Assembly (NCBI GenBank): GCA_034411135.1
Contig: DAOUMN010000086.1
Location: forward strand, 1 to 64,000
Direction of reading: 5' to 3'
Source: Bellilinea sp034411135
GTDB lineage: Bacteria; Chloroflexota; Anaerolineae; Anaerolineales; Anaerolineaceae
DNA length: 64,000 nt
Part shown: positions 1 to 8,473 of the stretch, in pieces
Layout of the letters: every line of letters begins with the position of its first letter
Numbering within the stretch: the first letter of the stretch is position 1
Notes under the pieces: model-generated
Databases searched by the model: none
Seen by the model: the letters and a program-made list of their open reading frames with translations, nothing else
Told to the model about the DNA's origin: nothing
Position numbers and translations under genes: made by a program

Positions 1-927
1 ACAAAAAAGGGCGGGTGCATGGGTCAATAAACCGCCAATATAATATAAAGCCGTTTGGCTAAGCAGATTAGGATCTTTTGGGTCGTAAAATTGATTGACT
101 CCGTTTTTCCGGAGCAATTGGTGAAAGTGCATTCCGTTGCCAGCTTCACCGAATAATGGCTTGGGCAGGAAAGTTACCGTTTGTCCATGTTTAAGCGCGA
201 CCATTTTGGTGACATACTTAATGATCATGGAGGCGTCGGCAGCTGCCATTAAGCCCATCAGGGGCGTCTCGATTTCGCATTGTCCCGGTCCGCCAACTTC
301 GTGGTGATGATATTTGACCGGAACGCCCAGGTCTTCGAGAATCTCAACCATTTCGGAGCGCAGGTTGTAGAGCTGATCACGCGGCGGGATGGCATGATAA
401 CCCCCATGAAGCGGAATGAAGTGTCCGTGACCGCCCAAAGCGCTGTTCCAGTTGGATTCGATCGAATCGACCTGGTAGGATGCCACGTTGACCCCGTTTT
501 CAAACACGACCTTGCTGAAAATGTAAAATTCGAACTCCGGTCCCCAAATGGATTGGTCGGCAATCCCGGATGCGATCAGGTGATTTTCTGCGCGCCGGGC
601 GATTTCCCGCGGATCCAGGAAAAATAATTCTTTGGTGTCGGCTTCCAGGGTGTTACAGATGAAACTCAATGTAGGGGAATCCCAGAAGGGATCGATAAAC
701 CCGGTGGTAAGATCGGGCACCAGCACCATATCGCCGGCGCGGACGGACTTAAAACCAACACTTGAACCATCGAAGCCCACACCATTGGTCATCAATTCCG
801 GGGTGAACTCATTGGCAGATATGGTGACATGATGCCAGCGCCCCCACAAATCGCTGAATTTTAAGTCGACCATGCGTATCTGGTTTTGCTTGACGAAAGC
901 CTGCGCTTCAGCAAAGGTTGCAAACAT
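1..927 (-). CDS. glnA: Glutamine synthetase, type I (3' part outside window)
   Basis: Reading the minus strand from the ATG at 927-925 gives 309 open codons that run off the left edge. The translation carries the glutamine synthetase beta-grasp signature around residues 50-56 (GFDGSSV), the metal-binding WGPEFEF stretch and the HHHEVGGPGQCE segment of the catalytic domain. The enzyme makes glutamine from glutamate, ammonia and ATP in the cytoplasm. Type I enzymes are about 440-470 residues, so roughly the last third is missing, including the adenylylation-loop region; regulation by adenylylation cannot be judged. A GAGAGAGGA ribosome site precedes the ATG. The DUF362 gene lies 133 bases upstream on the same strand and may be co-transcribed. 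Confidence 0.95.
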   Translation of the reverse strand, partial: MFATFAEAQAFVKQNQIRMVDLKFSDLWGRWHHVTISANEFTPELMTNGVGFDGSSVGFKSVRAGDMVLVPDLTTGFIDPFWDSPTLSFICNTLEADTKELFFLDPREIARRAENHLIASGIADQSIWGPEFEFYIFSKVVFENGVNVASYQVDSIESNWNSALGGHGHFIPLHGGYHAIPPRDQLYNLRSEMVEILEDLGVPVKYHHHEVGGPGQCEIETPLMGLMAAADASMIIKYVTKMVALKHGQTVTFLPKPLFGEAGNGMHFHQLLRKNGVNQFYDPKDPNLLSQTALYYIGGLLTHAPALFC

Positions 928-1060
928 ACATTCCTCTCTCCAAAGATAGAGTGTTGAATTGACAGTCCAGCCGACCCATACAAATACATCTCCTCACGCG
1001 TTGCCGCAAGGCGATGAGACGGGAGTTTCGAAGGATCATAATCATATTAAGAAGGGAAAT

Positions 1061-2281
1061 TTATTTCTTTTTACGAGCGTTGAGTAAAATTGCGATTAAG
1101 CCGAGTACACTGGCAACTGCGCCAAATACCAGACCTGCGCGAACAACTGATTTCTTTTCAACCCCCGGCAGGACTACACTGCCATCACCATACGCTTGAA
1201 AAAACTGACCCCAGCGGGTTTGCAGGGCTTGCTGGGCGCGTTTCCGCCCAACAAAGGGATACCAGTATACGTTATGGTAAAAATTCGAAGCGAGGTAACT
1301 CCATGGAACAAGCGGACTTTGGAGCAAGAATTTTTTGAAGGGTTGCGATGCTCCGTGGTAGATCATCTTCTGCCCGCGGGAGGCAAAGGTATCCCCCTGA
1401 ACAAAATTCCAGGCACTTTCCTGTTCAATATCATACCCAACGACCTGGATCTGACGGGGATCGCCGATTCCAAGATCCAATTCGTGAGCAATGCGGATGA
1501 AAGGGATGGACAATGGATCGAAGCCCTGCAAGCGAGCGGAGACGGCATCGATGGCTACCTGGTCTGCCGAAGCGAGCAGAATATTTTTTTCATGCCAGCG
1601 CATTGCACGAGGACCAGGTCCGTCACCGGCAAAGGTGCCATCCATAACCGCAAAAATACCGGGGTGAATTTCCTGTTGGATCATCAACAGATCGACCAGG
1701 GTTTCGTGAATGCTCCGAGGAGACCAAGGGCGCTTGTGGTGCAGCAAACCACCAAACGCATTCTTCATTGCGCCGCTTATGGTAGTAAAAACATGTGTTT
1801 TCACCGTAGGCAGATGGACAATATTTTTACCGATCAGGCTTTTGGGTATCAAAACCCCATCCGGGAAAATTCTATCCAGAACGAGGAACGGTCGGTTGCG
1901 GGGTTGATAGTGAATCCACTCAATTTTATCGTCGTACAAATATGTGCAAGGGATGCGGTATTTATCCGTGACGAATTTGTGCTTGTTGTTGACCTCGCCC
2001 TGGCTTGTGTCTACTAATCCGGTATTGTTATGGATTGCGCTCAGGCTCTGATACCCCATTTTTTGCAGAGCGCGAATAACACCTTCCAGTTGCCAGGGGG
2101 TGGTTGAGCAGGCGGGGTACCATGTTTGCCAGGAAATATTAATCTTCAAACCGGTAGGGATGTTTTTCGGGAGGGCGCTTTCCACGCCCGCCAGACGCAT
2201 CAAGGTTTCGATATCGTCAAAAACGGTTTCCGGTGAAGTTTTGAGAACGGCGACTTTTCCTTTGCCGGGAAAATTGCTCAT
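1061..2281 (-). CDS. DUF362 domain-containing protein with C-terminal membrane anchor
   Basis: This 406-residue protein matches the DUF362 family by its overall pattern: an N-terminal VAVLKTSPETV-like segment, a central LPTVKTHVFTTISGAMKNAFG stretch that is the family hallmark, and an FAVMDGTFAGDGPGPRAM segment. DUF362 proteins have no settled function; some are fused to ferredoxin domains, but no Cys-rich ferredoxin part is present here. The last 30 residues form one hydrophobic helix followed by RKKK, suggesting tail anchoring with the catalytic part in the cytoplasm. A strong GGAGGG site precedes the ATG. It is upstream of glnA on the same strand, which may be chance or may point to nitrogen metabolism; the sequence does not decide. 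Confidence 0.8.
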   Translation of the reverse strand: MSNFPGKGKVAVLKTSPETVFDDIETLMRLAGVESALPKNIPTGLKINISWQTWYPACSTTPWQLEGVIRALQKMGYQSLSAIHNNTGLVDTSQGEVNNKHKFVTDKYRIPCTYLYDDKIEWIHYQPRNRPFLVLDRIFPDGVLIPKSLIGKNIVHLPTVKTHVFTTISGAMKNAFGGLLHHKRPWSPRSIHETLVDLLMIQQEIHPGIFAVMDGTFAGDGPGPRAMRWHEKNILLASADQVAIDAVSARLQGFDPLSIPFIRIAHELDLGIGDPRQIQVVGYDIEQESAWNFVQGDTFASRGQKMIYHGASQPFKKFLLQSPLVPWSYLASNFYHNVYWYPFVGRKRAQQALQTRWGQFFQAYGDGSVVLPGVEKKSVVRAGLVFGAVASVLGLIAILLNARKKK

Positions 2282-2304
2282 GGTTGCCCTCCGCTTACTG
2301 AATG

Positions 2305-2333
2305 ATTGTATCCGATGCCGGATGGGAAGTCCA
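2305..2333 (-). promoter_or_regulatory. Predicted sigma70-type promoter of the DUF362 gene
   Basis: On the minus strand TGGACT (2333-2328) and TACAAT (2310-2305) are 17 bases apart, each close to consensus. Transcription would begin near 2298, giving a leader of about 17 bases that contains the GGAGGG ribosome site. Confidence 0.45.
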
Positions 2334-2381
2334 GTTGGATTACACGATGAATTTGTCGATTGAATGAAAGGGTATTTCTGG

Positions 2382-2409
2382 TTGCAAAAAGGATAATTGA
2401 AGATATAAT
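2382..2409 (+). promoter_or_regulatory. Predicted sigma70-type promoter of the kinase operon
   Basis: TTGCAA at 2382-2387 and a perfect TATAAT at 2404-2409 are separated by 16 bases. The start of transcription would be near 2416, leaving a leader of about 168 bases before the GTG of the kinase gene. Confidence 0.55.
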
Positions 2410-2583
2410 TTTAGAATAACCTTTCCCCTGATCCTCGTACCCCATTTATTAACTTTTTGTGGCAATTATCGACAAACCTTTTTTTTACTTATTACCATCT
2501 CGGGGGAAATTCACCACCAGTTTCGGGAGGCAAGGCTGGACACTCATCGAATTACTCAGAATTTTAGCGGTGGACAAGGACCA

Positions 2584-4410
2584 GTGAAACAGTTGCAGAC
2601 CGGTTCTGTCCTGGTTGACCGGTACCTGATCCAGGATGTGATCGGTGTGGGCGGTATGGGTTCGGTTTACCGTGCCCGTGATCTGCATTTTCCGAATGTG
2701 ATTAAATTGGTCGCGGTCAAGGAAATGATCAATCAGGCGCGCGATCCACTGGTGCGCCAAACGATTGTCCAAAACTTCGAGCGCGAAGCCAATATTCTGG
2801 TAACGCTCAATCATCCGTCCATCCCGAAAATTTTCGATTACTTCTCGCATGAAGAACGTTCTTACCTTGTGCTTGAATACATCAATGGTAAAGACCTGGA
2901 GGCCATTCTAAACGAGAGCGAGGGACCTATCTCTGAGGACAAGGTGATCAGCTGGGCGATTGAGATTTGCGACGTTCTCGAGTATTTACATAACCATAAA
3001 CCGGAGCCGATCATCTTCCGGGATATGAAGCCATCCAATGTGATGGTAAACCAGCAAGGGCACGTTGTCCTGGTGGATTTTGGGATTGCCAAAATGTTCC
3101 GCGAAGGACAAAAAGGGACAATGATCGGCACCGAAGGTTATTCACCTCCGGAGCAATATCGCGGGGAGGCGTCACCGCTGGCAGACATCTATGCCTTGGG
3201 AGCGACCCTGCATCACCTGCTCACCCGCCGCGATCCACGTCTGGAGCCGCCGTTTTCGTTTGGGGAGCGGCCGATTCGCCAGATTAACCCCATTGTCAGC
3301 ATGGAATTGGAGACGGTGATCCAGACCGCGTTGAAGTACAATCCGCAGGAGCGTTTTGCGTCCGCTGCGACGATGAAGGACGCCTTGTTGAGCGCTGCCA
3401 AGAAAACCGGTGCACTTTCGCGGATCACCTTGCCTGCGGTAGTCAGTGAGCAGGTTGTCAAACCGATTTGGATTTTTCGCTGCGAGGACGAGATTCGCGG
3501 TTCGGCTGCCTATGACAATGGCACTGTTTATGTAGGATCCTATGATCACAACTTATATGCCCTGGATGCGACCAGTGGTGAATTCCGCTGGAAATTTCCT
3601 ACCAACGGCGGGGTTGTAACCCGCCCGGCAATTACCAATGATTTAATTTTTGTGGGTTCGGAAGATGGAAATTTGCATGCGATCATTTCCAAAACCGGTA
3701 AACTTGCCTGGACCCTGCCAGTGGATCATCCGATACGCAGTTCGCCCAAAGTAGCGGATGGACATGTCTTTTTCGGTTGCGATGATGGCTTCTTATATGG
3801 GGTCAACATCCTGTCGATGCGCCGTGTGCTCAAGGTTGATGCAGGTATTGCCGTGCGCTCATCGCCCTTCGTGCTCAATGATTTAATTTATTTTGGCAAC
3901 GAAGGCGGCGATTTTCTGTGTATTGATTTCCGCGGACAGGTCAAATGGCGTTTTCGCGCCAAACGGGCAATCACTTCTTCTCCGTTGGTGATGCAAGGGA
4001 TCGTATATTTCACATCCCTGGATGGTTCGGTTTATGCGCTAGATGCCAAAAGTGGTTGGGTGGTTTGGCGATATCGGATGATGAAAGGGTCAATTTCCTC
4101 ACCGTATCGGGTGGAAAATTATCTCATTGTCGGATCGGCGGATGGCAATGTTTACTGTCTGGATGCCAACAACGCTCGTGAGATCTGGAAATACCAAACC
4201 AATCATCAGGTAAGCGGCTCACCGGCTGTGCATAAAGACTTGGTTTATTGCGGTTCCGCAGACGGGAACCTGTACTGTCTGGAATTGAAGACTGGCCGGT
4301 TGAGGTGGAAGTTTGCCACCGACGGACCGATTACCTGTACGCCGTTGATTTTCAATGACACGGTTTATTTTGGCTCAGCAGACCACATTTTTTACGCCAT
4401 CCTTGGATGA
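2584..4410 (+). CDS. Ser/Thr protein kinase with C-terminal PQQ-type beta-propeller
   Basis: This 608-residue protein has a Hanks-type kinase domain over about residues 10-275: the glycine loop GVGGMGSVY (21-29), the ATP lysine K46 in VAVKEM, the catalytic loop FRDMKPSN with D147 (His of HRD replaced by Phe, which is common in bacterial kinases), DFG at 165-167 and the PPEQY substrate segment near 188-192. Residues about 290-608 are eight similar repeats of the type GSADGNLYCLD...G...W, a PQQ/WD-like propeller. There is no membrane helix, so the propeller lies in the cytoplasm and probably binds protein partners or a ligand. The start is a GTG; no ATG is available nearby. It opens an operon with phosphatase, vWA and FHA genes. 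Confidence 0.93.
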   Translation: MKQLQTGSVLVDRYLIQDVIGVGGMGSVYRARDLHFPNVIKLVAVKEMINQARDPLVRQTIVQNFEREANILVTLNHPSIPKIFDYFSHEERSYLVLEYINGKDLEAILNESEGPISEDKVISWAIEICDVLEYLHNHKPEPIIFRDMKPSNVMVNQQGHVVLVDFGIAKMFREGQKGTMIGTEGYSPPEQYRGEASPLADIYALGATLHHLLTRRDPRLEPPFSFGERPIRQINPIVSMELETVIQTALKYNPQERFASAATMKDALLSAAKKTGALSRITLPAVVSEQVVKPIWIFRCEDEIRGSAAYDNGTVYVGSYDHNLYALDATSGEFRWKFPTNGGVVTRPAITNDLIFVGSEDGNLHAIISKTGKLAWTLPVDHPIRSSPKVADGHVFFGCDDGFLYGVNILSMRRVLKVDAGIAVRSSPFVLNDLIYFGNEGGDFLCIDFRGQVKWRFRAKRAITSSPLVMQGIVYFTSLDGSVYALDAKSGWVVWRYRMMKGSISSPYRVENYLIVGSADGNVYCLDANNAREIWKYQTNHQVSGSPAVHKDLVYCGSADGNLYCLELKTGRLRWKFATDGPITCTPLIFNDTVYFGSADHIFYAILG

Positions 4411-4439
4411 AGAGCAGGATGGATAGACATGGAGGTTAT

Positions 4440-5351
4440 GTGTTAGACTTTCTTAAAAAAATCTTTTCCAGCGAGAAAAACAAACCCATCAATACCCGCC
4501 CCCTTGTGGAGAATATCCAGACGGCTCCATTAACGGAAGAGCAATTGCAGGTTGTTTCGATCCCCTCTGTTTCCATGTCGCCAGCCCATTTTTTAGTAGG
4601 ATGTGGGCAGTCGGTTGGCAGGCAGAGAGAACACAATGAGGATGCGCTTTTTTCCTTTTCTGCGGTTTTAGCCGACGGGAACAACGAAATTCCATTTGGA
4701 TTGTTTATTGTCGCGGACGGCATGGGAGGCTATGAATACGGCGAACTTGCCAGCAGCGCGGCTGCACGCACCCTGGCGGAAACCATCCTGATGAAAATCT
4801 ACTTGCCACACATTGGCATGGAAGGTGAATCGAGCGGTGATAGCCTGCAGGAGATCATGGATTCTGCGGTTACCCGCGCTCAACAGGCGGTCAGTAAAAA
4901 AGCTCCCGGTGGCGGCACGACCTTAACCGCAGCACTGGTGATTGGTGAACAGGTCACGATTACACATGTTGGGGATAGCCGGGCGTATTTCATCTTCCCA
5001 GATGGACGGATGCAATTGATTACCCAGGACCATTCGCTGGTGCGCCGCCTGGTGGAACTTGGTCAGATCACTGAACAGGAAGCGGCGGTTCACCCAAATC
5101 GTAATGTTCTTTACCGGGCGCTGGGTCAGGCAGAGCCCTTCCGACCGGATATCCAAACCTTACCCATGCCACACCCAGGTTATCTAATGATTTGCAGCGA
5201 TGGGTTATGGGGAGTTGTGACGGAGACGGAGATTTTCCAGATTATTGCCAGCGCGCGTAATCCTTCGGTGGCATGCAAGAATATGGTGGATGCAGCCAAT
5301 GTTGCTGGCGGACCAGATAACATCAGCGTCATTTTGGTGCAATACTTTTAG
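4440..5351 (+). CDS. PP2C-family Ser/Thr protein phosphatase
   Basis: The protein has the metal-dependent PP2C fold with all main motifs: a REHNED metal site, VADGMGGYEYGE, the GGTTLTAAL and THVGDSRAY strands, DHSLVRRL, ICSDGLWG and the final PDNISVILV. It should remove phosphate from Ser/Thr of targets of the kinase encoded just upstream. About 55 residues before the domain form a charged, low-complexity linker. I prefer the GTG at 4440, preceded by GGAGG, because the protein then begins with LDFLKKIF as an amphipathic N-terminus. An in-frame ATG at 4407 overlaps the kinase stop codon as ATGA and is the alternative, adding 11 residues. It is cytoplasmic, with no membrane helix. Confidence 0.9.
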   Translation: MLDFLKKIFSSEKNKPINTRPLVENIQTAPLTEEQLQVVSIPSVSMSPAHFLVGCGQSVGRQREHNEDALFSFSAVLADGNNEIPFGLFIVADGMGGYEYGELASSAAARTLAETILMKIYLPHIGMEGESSGDSLQEIMDSAVTRAQQAVSKKAPGGGTTLTAALVIGEQVTITHVGDSRAYFIFPDGRMQLITQDHSLVRRLVELGQITEQEAAVHPNRNVLYRALGQAEPFRPDIQTLPMPHPGYLMICSDGLWGVVTETEIFQIIASARNPSVACKNMVDAANVAGGPDNISVILVQYF

Positions 5352-5360
5352 TTCCATGCA

Positions 5361-6836
5361 ATGAAAACGAGCTATTATCATATTCTCGAAATACCCTTCA
5401 ACGCAAGTGCCGAAGACATTCGGGCAGCGTATTTCGAGGCGGCTCGTCGATACCATCCGGATGTCAACCCTGATCCGAACGCGCGACAGAAGTTCGTTCA
5501 AATTCAGGAAGCCTATGAGACGTTGTCCAATGTCAAGAAGCGTGCAGCATATGATGAACAACTCCCGCCTGACTTGAAGGAAGTACCTGAAGTTGGTATC
5601 TCTATTACCTATGGGCGGTCGAATATAACTGTTCTAGATGAATCGCAATTGTTTTATATATTACTGGAATTAGATACACCAAAGGAACCCGACCCTAAGG
5701 ATTTACCACCTATCCATGTCTGTCTTGTGCTTGACCGCTCCAATTCGATGCGCGGTGAACGGATCGAAATGGTGCGGGCAAATGTAAGCCAACTTGCCCG
5801 AAAACTGCGCAGTAAAGACCGTTTATCGATCGTTGCCTTCAGCGATCGTGCCGAGGTCGTCATGCCGCCACGCGAACTGGATGAACCAAATGCAGTTGAG
5901 CTGGTATTGAATAAATTGCAAGTTGGGGGAGCGACCGAAATCTTCCAGGGCCTTTCCATGGGGCTTGACATTGTGCAGCGCTTCACGCGCGATACAATGA
6001 TCAAGCAACTTATTCTGATCACGGATGGGCATACCTATGGTGATGAGCCAGATTGCATCGAATTGGCAAACCGGGCAAGGCTGGAAGGGATCGCGATCAA
6101 TGCTTTGGGTATTGGTGATGAGTGGAACGATGTTTTCCTGGATCAATTGGCTTCGATAAGCGGTGGCAATGCCGTTTATATCAACCGCAGTGAAGACCTG
6201 ACACAGTTTATTGAGAATAAAGTTCGATCCATTTCGGTCAGTTATGCCCGCAAGGTGGAGTGGTTTGCCAACATCGAGGAAGACATCGAATTGCGTTATG
6301 TTTTCCGAATTCACCCGGATATCACCCCGCTTGGCAATGAATCGCCCATACCATTAGGTACAATTGAATACGGGAAAAAAACCAGTATAATACTGGAATT
6401 CAAACTTCCACCTGTAAACGGCACAGTGTCAGAAATGACCATGCTCAAAGGCACGATTAACATGCAAATCCCTTCGCTCAGCAACCCTTTTGCGCGCTAC
6501 CCGATCACTCTTTCAAGACAGGTGCGGGAAGGATGGCAAGCAGAAAAACCCCCCACCGCTGTTTTACAGGCAATGTCAAAAATCACCTTATATCGCCTGC
6601 AAGAGAAAGCGCGGCAAGAGGTGCAGGCAGGCAATATTCCCAAAGCTACCCGGCATTTGCAACATCTGGCAACCCACTTACTGGCGCAAGGTGATCGGGA
6701 GTTAGCCAAAACAGTGCTGGTGGAAGCTGATCACATCCAACGCACGCATTCATTTAGTAAAGAGGGAGACAAAAAAATCAAGTATGGTACGCGTGCATTG
6801 TTCTTGTTGCCAAGCCCTTCGGGGAGGAACTCATGA
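5361..6836 (+). CDS. J-domain protein fused to a von Willebrand factor A domain
   Basis: The 491-residue protein begins with a complete J domain (about 3-68) carrying the HPD tripeptide at residues 32-34 and the helix IV RAAYDEQ ending. J domains stimulate ATP hydrolysis by DnaK. After a linker and a beta-rich stretch, a vWA domain runs from about 117 to 290 with an intact metal site: DRSNS at 125-129, the ATEIFQG threonine and ITDGHTYGD. About 200 further residues follow, with a beta-rich segment and a helical end (about 400-460). Nothing suggests secretion. Start at the ATG after GTTCCATGCA; no clear ribosome site is seen. It overlaps the next gene by 4 nt. The vWA may bind a phosphorylated or chaperone-delivered partner; that is inference. 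Confidence 0.9.
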   Translation: MKTSYYHILEIPFNASAEDIRAAYFEAARRYHPDVNPDPNARQKFVQIQEAYETLSNVKKRAAYDEQLPPDLKEVPEVGISITYGRSNITVLDESQLFYILLELDTPKEPDPKDLPPIHVCLVLDRSNSMRGERIEMVRANVSQLARKLRSKDRLSIVAFSDRAEVVMPPRELDEPNAVELVLNKLQVGGATEIFQGLSMGLDIVQRFTRDTMIKQLILITDGHTYGDEPDCIELANRARLEGIAINALGIGDEWNDVFLDQLASISGGNAVYINRSEDLTQFIENKVRSISVSYARKVEWFANIEEDIELRYVFRIHPDITPLGNESPIPLGTIEYGKKTSIILEFKLPPVNGTVSEMTMLKGTINMQIPSLSNPFARYPITLSRQVREGWQAEKPPTAVLQAMSKITLYRLQEKARQEVQAGNIPKATRHLQHLATHLLAQGDRELAKTVLVEADHIQRTHSFSKEGDKKIKYGTRALFLLPSPSGRNS

Positions 6837-7369
6837 TCCGTTGTCCTAATTGCCAACATCAGGAATTGCCGGGCGCACTGTTTTGCAGTGAATGTGGTGC
6901 CCAGCTGGTTACTGTGGATGCGTTGACAACCCAGAACCTGGAGAAGGTTCATTCGGACACCTTGAACAGTAACAATTTGTTTCGAACCGCCCCAGAAGCG
7001 GAGGTAAAAATTGAAAGCCAGCCCTCGGTCGGAGGCGTTGAACCGATCGTCTCTTTGCATATGGTCGAAGCAGGACGAACGATCCATCTCAGTGGCAGGC
7101 CGGAATTTTCGCTTGGGCGAATAGCAGAAGGTCAACCGATATTGCCAGATGTGGATTTATCTGAATTCGAAGCCTATGCTCAGGGGGTGTCTCGTTTGCA
7201 TGCGGCAATCAAGGTTGGCTCGCAGCGAGTGTCGATTATGGACCTTGGCTCTGCCAATGGTACACGGGTAAATGGGCAAAAAATTGTCCCCCATGTGGAT
7301 TATCCGGTCAAACATGGTGACCTGATTGCCTTGGGAAAGCTCAAGATTCAGATTATCATTCATAAATAA
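6833..7369 (+). CDS. Zinc-ribbon and FHA-domain protein
   Basis: This 178-residue protein starts with a zinc ribbon (CPNC at residues 4-7 and CSEC about 14 residues later). A short linker leads to a forkhead-associated domain over about 70-178, with the characteristic SLGR near its start, SRLHAAI and LGSANGTRVNG. FHA domains bind phosphothreonine peptides, so this is a likely reader of phosphorylation by the kinase encoded three genes upstream. The start ATG overlaps the stop of the vWA gene as ATGA, indicating translational coupling. The protein is cytoplasmic. A zinc ribbon plus FHA is a usual architecture in bacterial kinase loci. Confidence 0.9.
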   Translation: MIRCPNCQHQELPGALFCSECGAQLVTVDALTTQNLEKVHSDTLNSNNLFRTAPEAEVKIESQPSVGGVEPIVSLHMVEAGRTIHLSGRPEFSLGRIAEGQPILPDVDLSEFEAYAQGVSRLHAAIKVGSQRVSIMDLGSANGTRVNGQKIVPHVDYPVKHGDLIALGKLKIQIIIHK

Positions 7370-7388
7370 AACCACCGGGAAATGACCT

Positions 7389-7628
7389 ATGCCGAGTCTA
7401 GTGCTACATATTGCCAATGAAGATCCGGTTGTCGGGGAAGTGGATGCCTTGCCTTCGCCCAGTGATATTCTTGTCATCATCAAAAACCCACGCAAACGGG
7501 ATGGCAAGGACCTTAACTACCTGGAGCCCAATGTGACCACGGTTATTTGGCCGATGAACCGGATTAATTTCATCGAGGTGTTGCCGACCAGTGAAGAAGA
7601 GGAAATCATCACATTCGTGAGGGAGTGA
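7389..7628 (+). CDS. Conserved-looking small protein of unknown function in the kinase operon
   Basis: The 79-residue protein is not recognised. It is acidic, with no membrane helix or signal peptide, and is predicted to be mostly beta strand with a central PRKRDGKD loop and an acidic TSEEEE near the C-terminus. It sits 19 bases after the FHA gene and its stop codon is 1 base before the next ATG, so it is part of the same transcript. A GGGA stands 8-9 bases before the ATG. Codon use matches its neighbours. It could be an adaptor or substrate of the kinase system; the sequence does not show which. Confidence 0.7.
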   Translation: MPSLVLHIANEDPVVGEVDALPSPSDILVIIKNPRKRDGKDLNYLEPNVTTVIWPMNRINFIEVLPTSEEEEIITFVRE

Positions 7629-7629
7629 A

Positions 7630-8358
7630 ATGGCTCAGGAAGATGATTTCAAGAATCGCGTCATCCTGGTTGTGGATGACGAGGAACGTATGGCGCGCTT
7701 TATCCGCTTAAATCTCGAACACGATGGTTTTCAAGTGGTTGAGGCTCACCGCGGTCTGGAAGCCATCCACCAGTTGCGTGATGTGATGCCGGATGTGGTC
7801 ATTCTGGATGTGATGATGCCAGACCTGGATGGTTTTGAGGTGTTGAGAATGATCCGCGAAGTCAGCCATGTGCCGGTGATCATGCTGACTGCCAAAGGTG
7901 AAGAGGATGATCGGGTGCGAGGACTCGAACTGGGGGCGGACGATTATGTCACCAAGCCGTTCAGCCCGAGGGAATTGGTCAGCCGGGTACGTGCCGTGTT
8001 GCGAAGGACGGAAGCTAGCGGATACAGCGCCAAAGAGACTTACCAGATCGACGAGCGATTAAAAATCGACTTCAGCCGAAGAGAAATTTGGGTCGAGGGG
8101 AAACTGGTCAAATTACGCCCTACTGAATACCGCCTTTTATATCACCTGGTGCAAAATGCCGGTTGGGTGATGACATACGACCAGTTGCTTTCCAAGGTTT
8201 GGGGATATGAGTACCGCGATGAGCCGCATTATGTGCGCTTATATATCAACTACTTGCGGCAAAAACTGGAAAAAGACCCGGCGAATCCGAAATATATCCT
8301 CACTGAGCGCGGAGTCGGATACCGTTTTATGGATTTCAACCGTCAATCGGAAAGTTAA
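7630..8358 (+). CDS. OmpR/PhoB-type response regulator
   Basis: The 242-residue protein has a receiver domain with acidic D16/D17, the phosphoacceptor D60 in VILDVMMPD, T87 and K109 in VTKPFSP. A winged-helix DNA-binding domain follows (about 140-238) with the RPTEYRLLYHL and YVRLYINYLRQKLE segments typical of OmpR/PhoB. It should bind direct repeats as a dimer. No histidine kinase gene is adjacent; it closes the Ser/Thr kinase operon, so it may be phosphorylated by a distant histidine kinase, by the Ser/Thr kinase, or both. GGGAGTGAA precedes the ATG. Confidence 0.92.
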   Translation: MAQEDDFKNRVILVVDDEERMARFIRLNLEHDGFQVVEAHRGLEAIHQLRDVMPDVVILDVMMPDLDGFEVLRMIREVSHVPVIMLTAKGEEDDRVRGLELGADDYVTKPFSPRELVSRVRAVLRRTEASGYSAKETYQIDERLKIDFSRREIWVEGKLVKLRPTEYRLLYHLVQNAGWVMTYDQLLSKVWGYEYRDEPHYVRLYINYLRQKLEKDPANPKYILTERGVGYRFMDFNRQSES

Positions 8359-8473
8359 GTTCTCAGCCGGGTGATAATCCTATATAAAATTAACAAATTA
8401 TTTGCAATTTTCTTACGCAAGCGATGTAGGATTCGGGTTAGCTGATAAAAGACCCAATGTAAGGAGGTGGATT

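Larger units (their letters stand above)
2282..2583. other. Divergent intergenic region, 302 bases
   Basis: The region separates the DUF362 gene (minus) from the kinase operon (plus). It holds one good promoter for each strand (listed separately), an eight-T run at 2479-2486 and otherwise nothing I recognise. The reading frame of the kinase stays open for some 30 codons upstream of its chosen start, without a better start codon. No known riboswitch or hairpin with a T-run is seen in the 168-base presumed leader. Confidence 0.5.

Noticed and set aside
1196..2017. Long plus-strand open frame of 273 codons
   Set aside because: It lies wholly opposite the DUF362 gene, has no ribosome site or recognisable domain, and its composition is that of an antisense shadow.
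2584..7369. Type VI secretion-type regulatory locus (PpkA/PppA/Fha)
   Set aside because: Kinase, phosphatase and FHA are present but no Tss, ClpV or effector gene is seen, and a J/vWA protein is not part of such loci.
8402..8473. Upstream extension of the hsp20 frame
   Set aside because: It starts with a TTG, and the very strong AAGGAGGTGG lies after it, directly before the ATG at 8474.
8359..8473. CIRCE element for HrcA upstream of hsp20
   Set aside because: No TTAGCACTC-N9-GAGTGCTAA-like inverted repeat was found.
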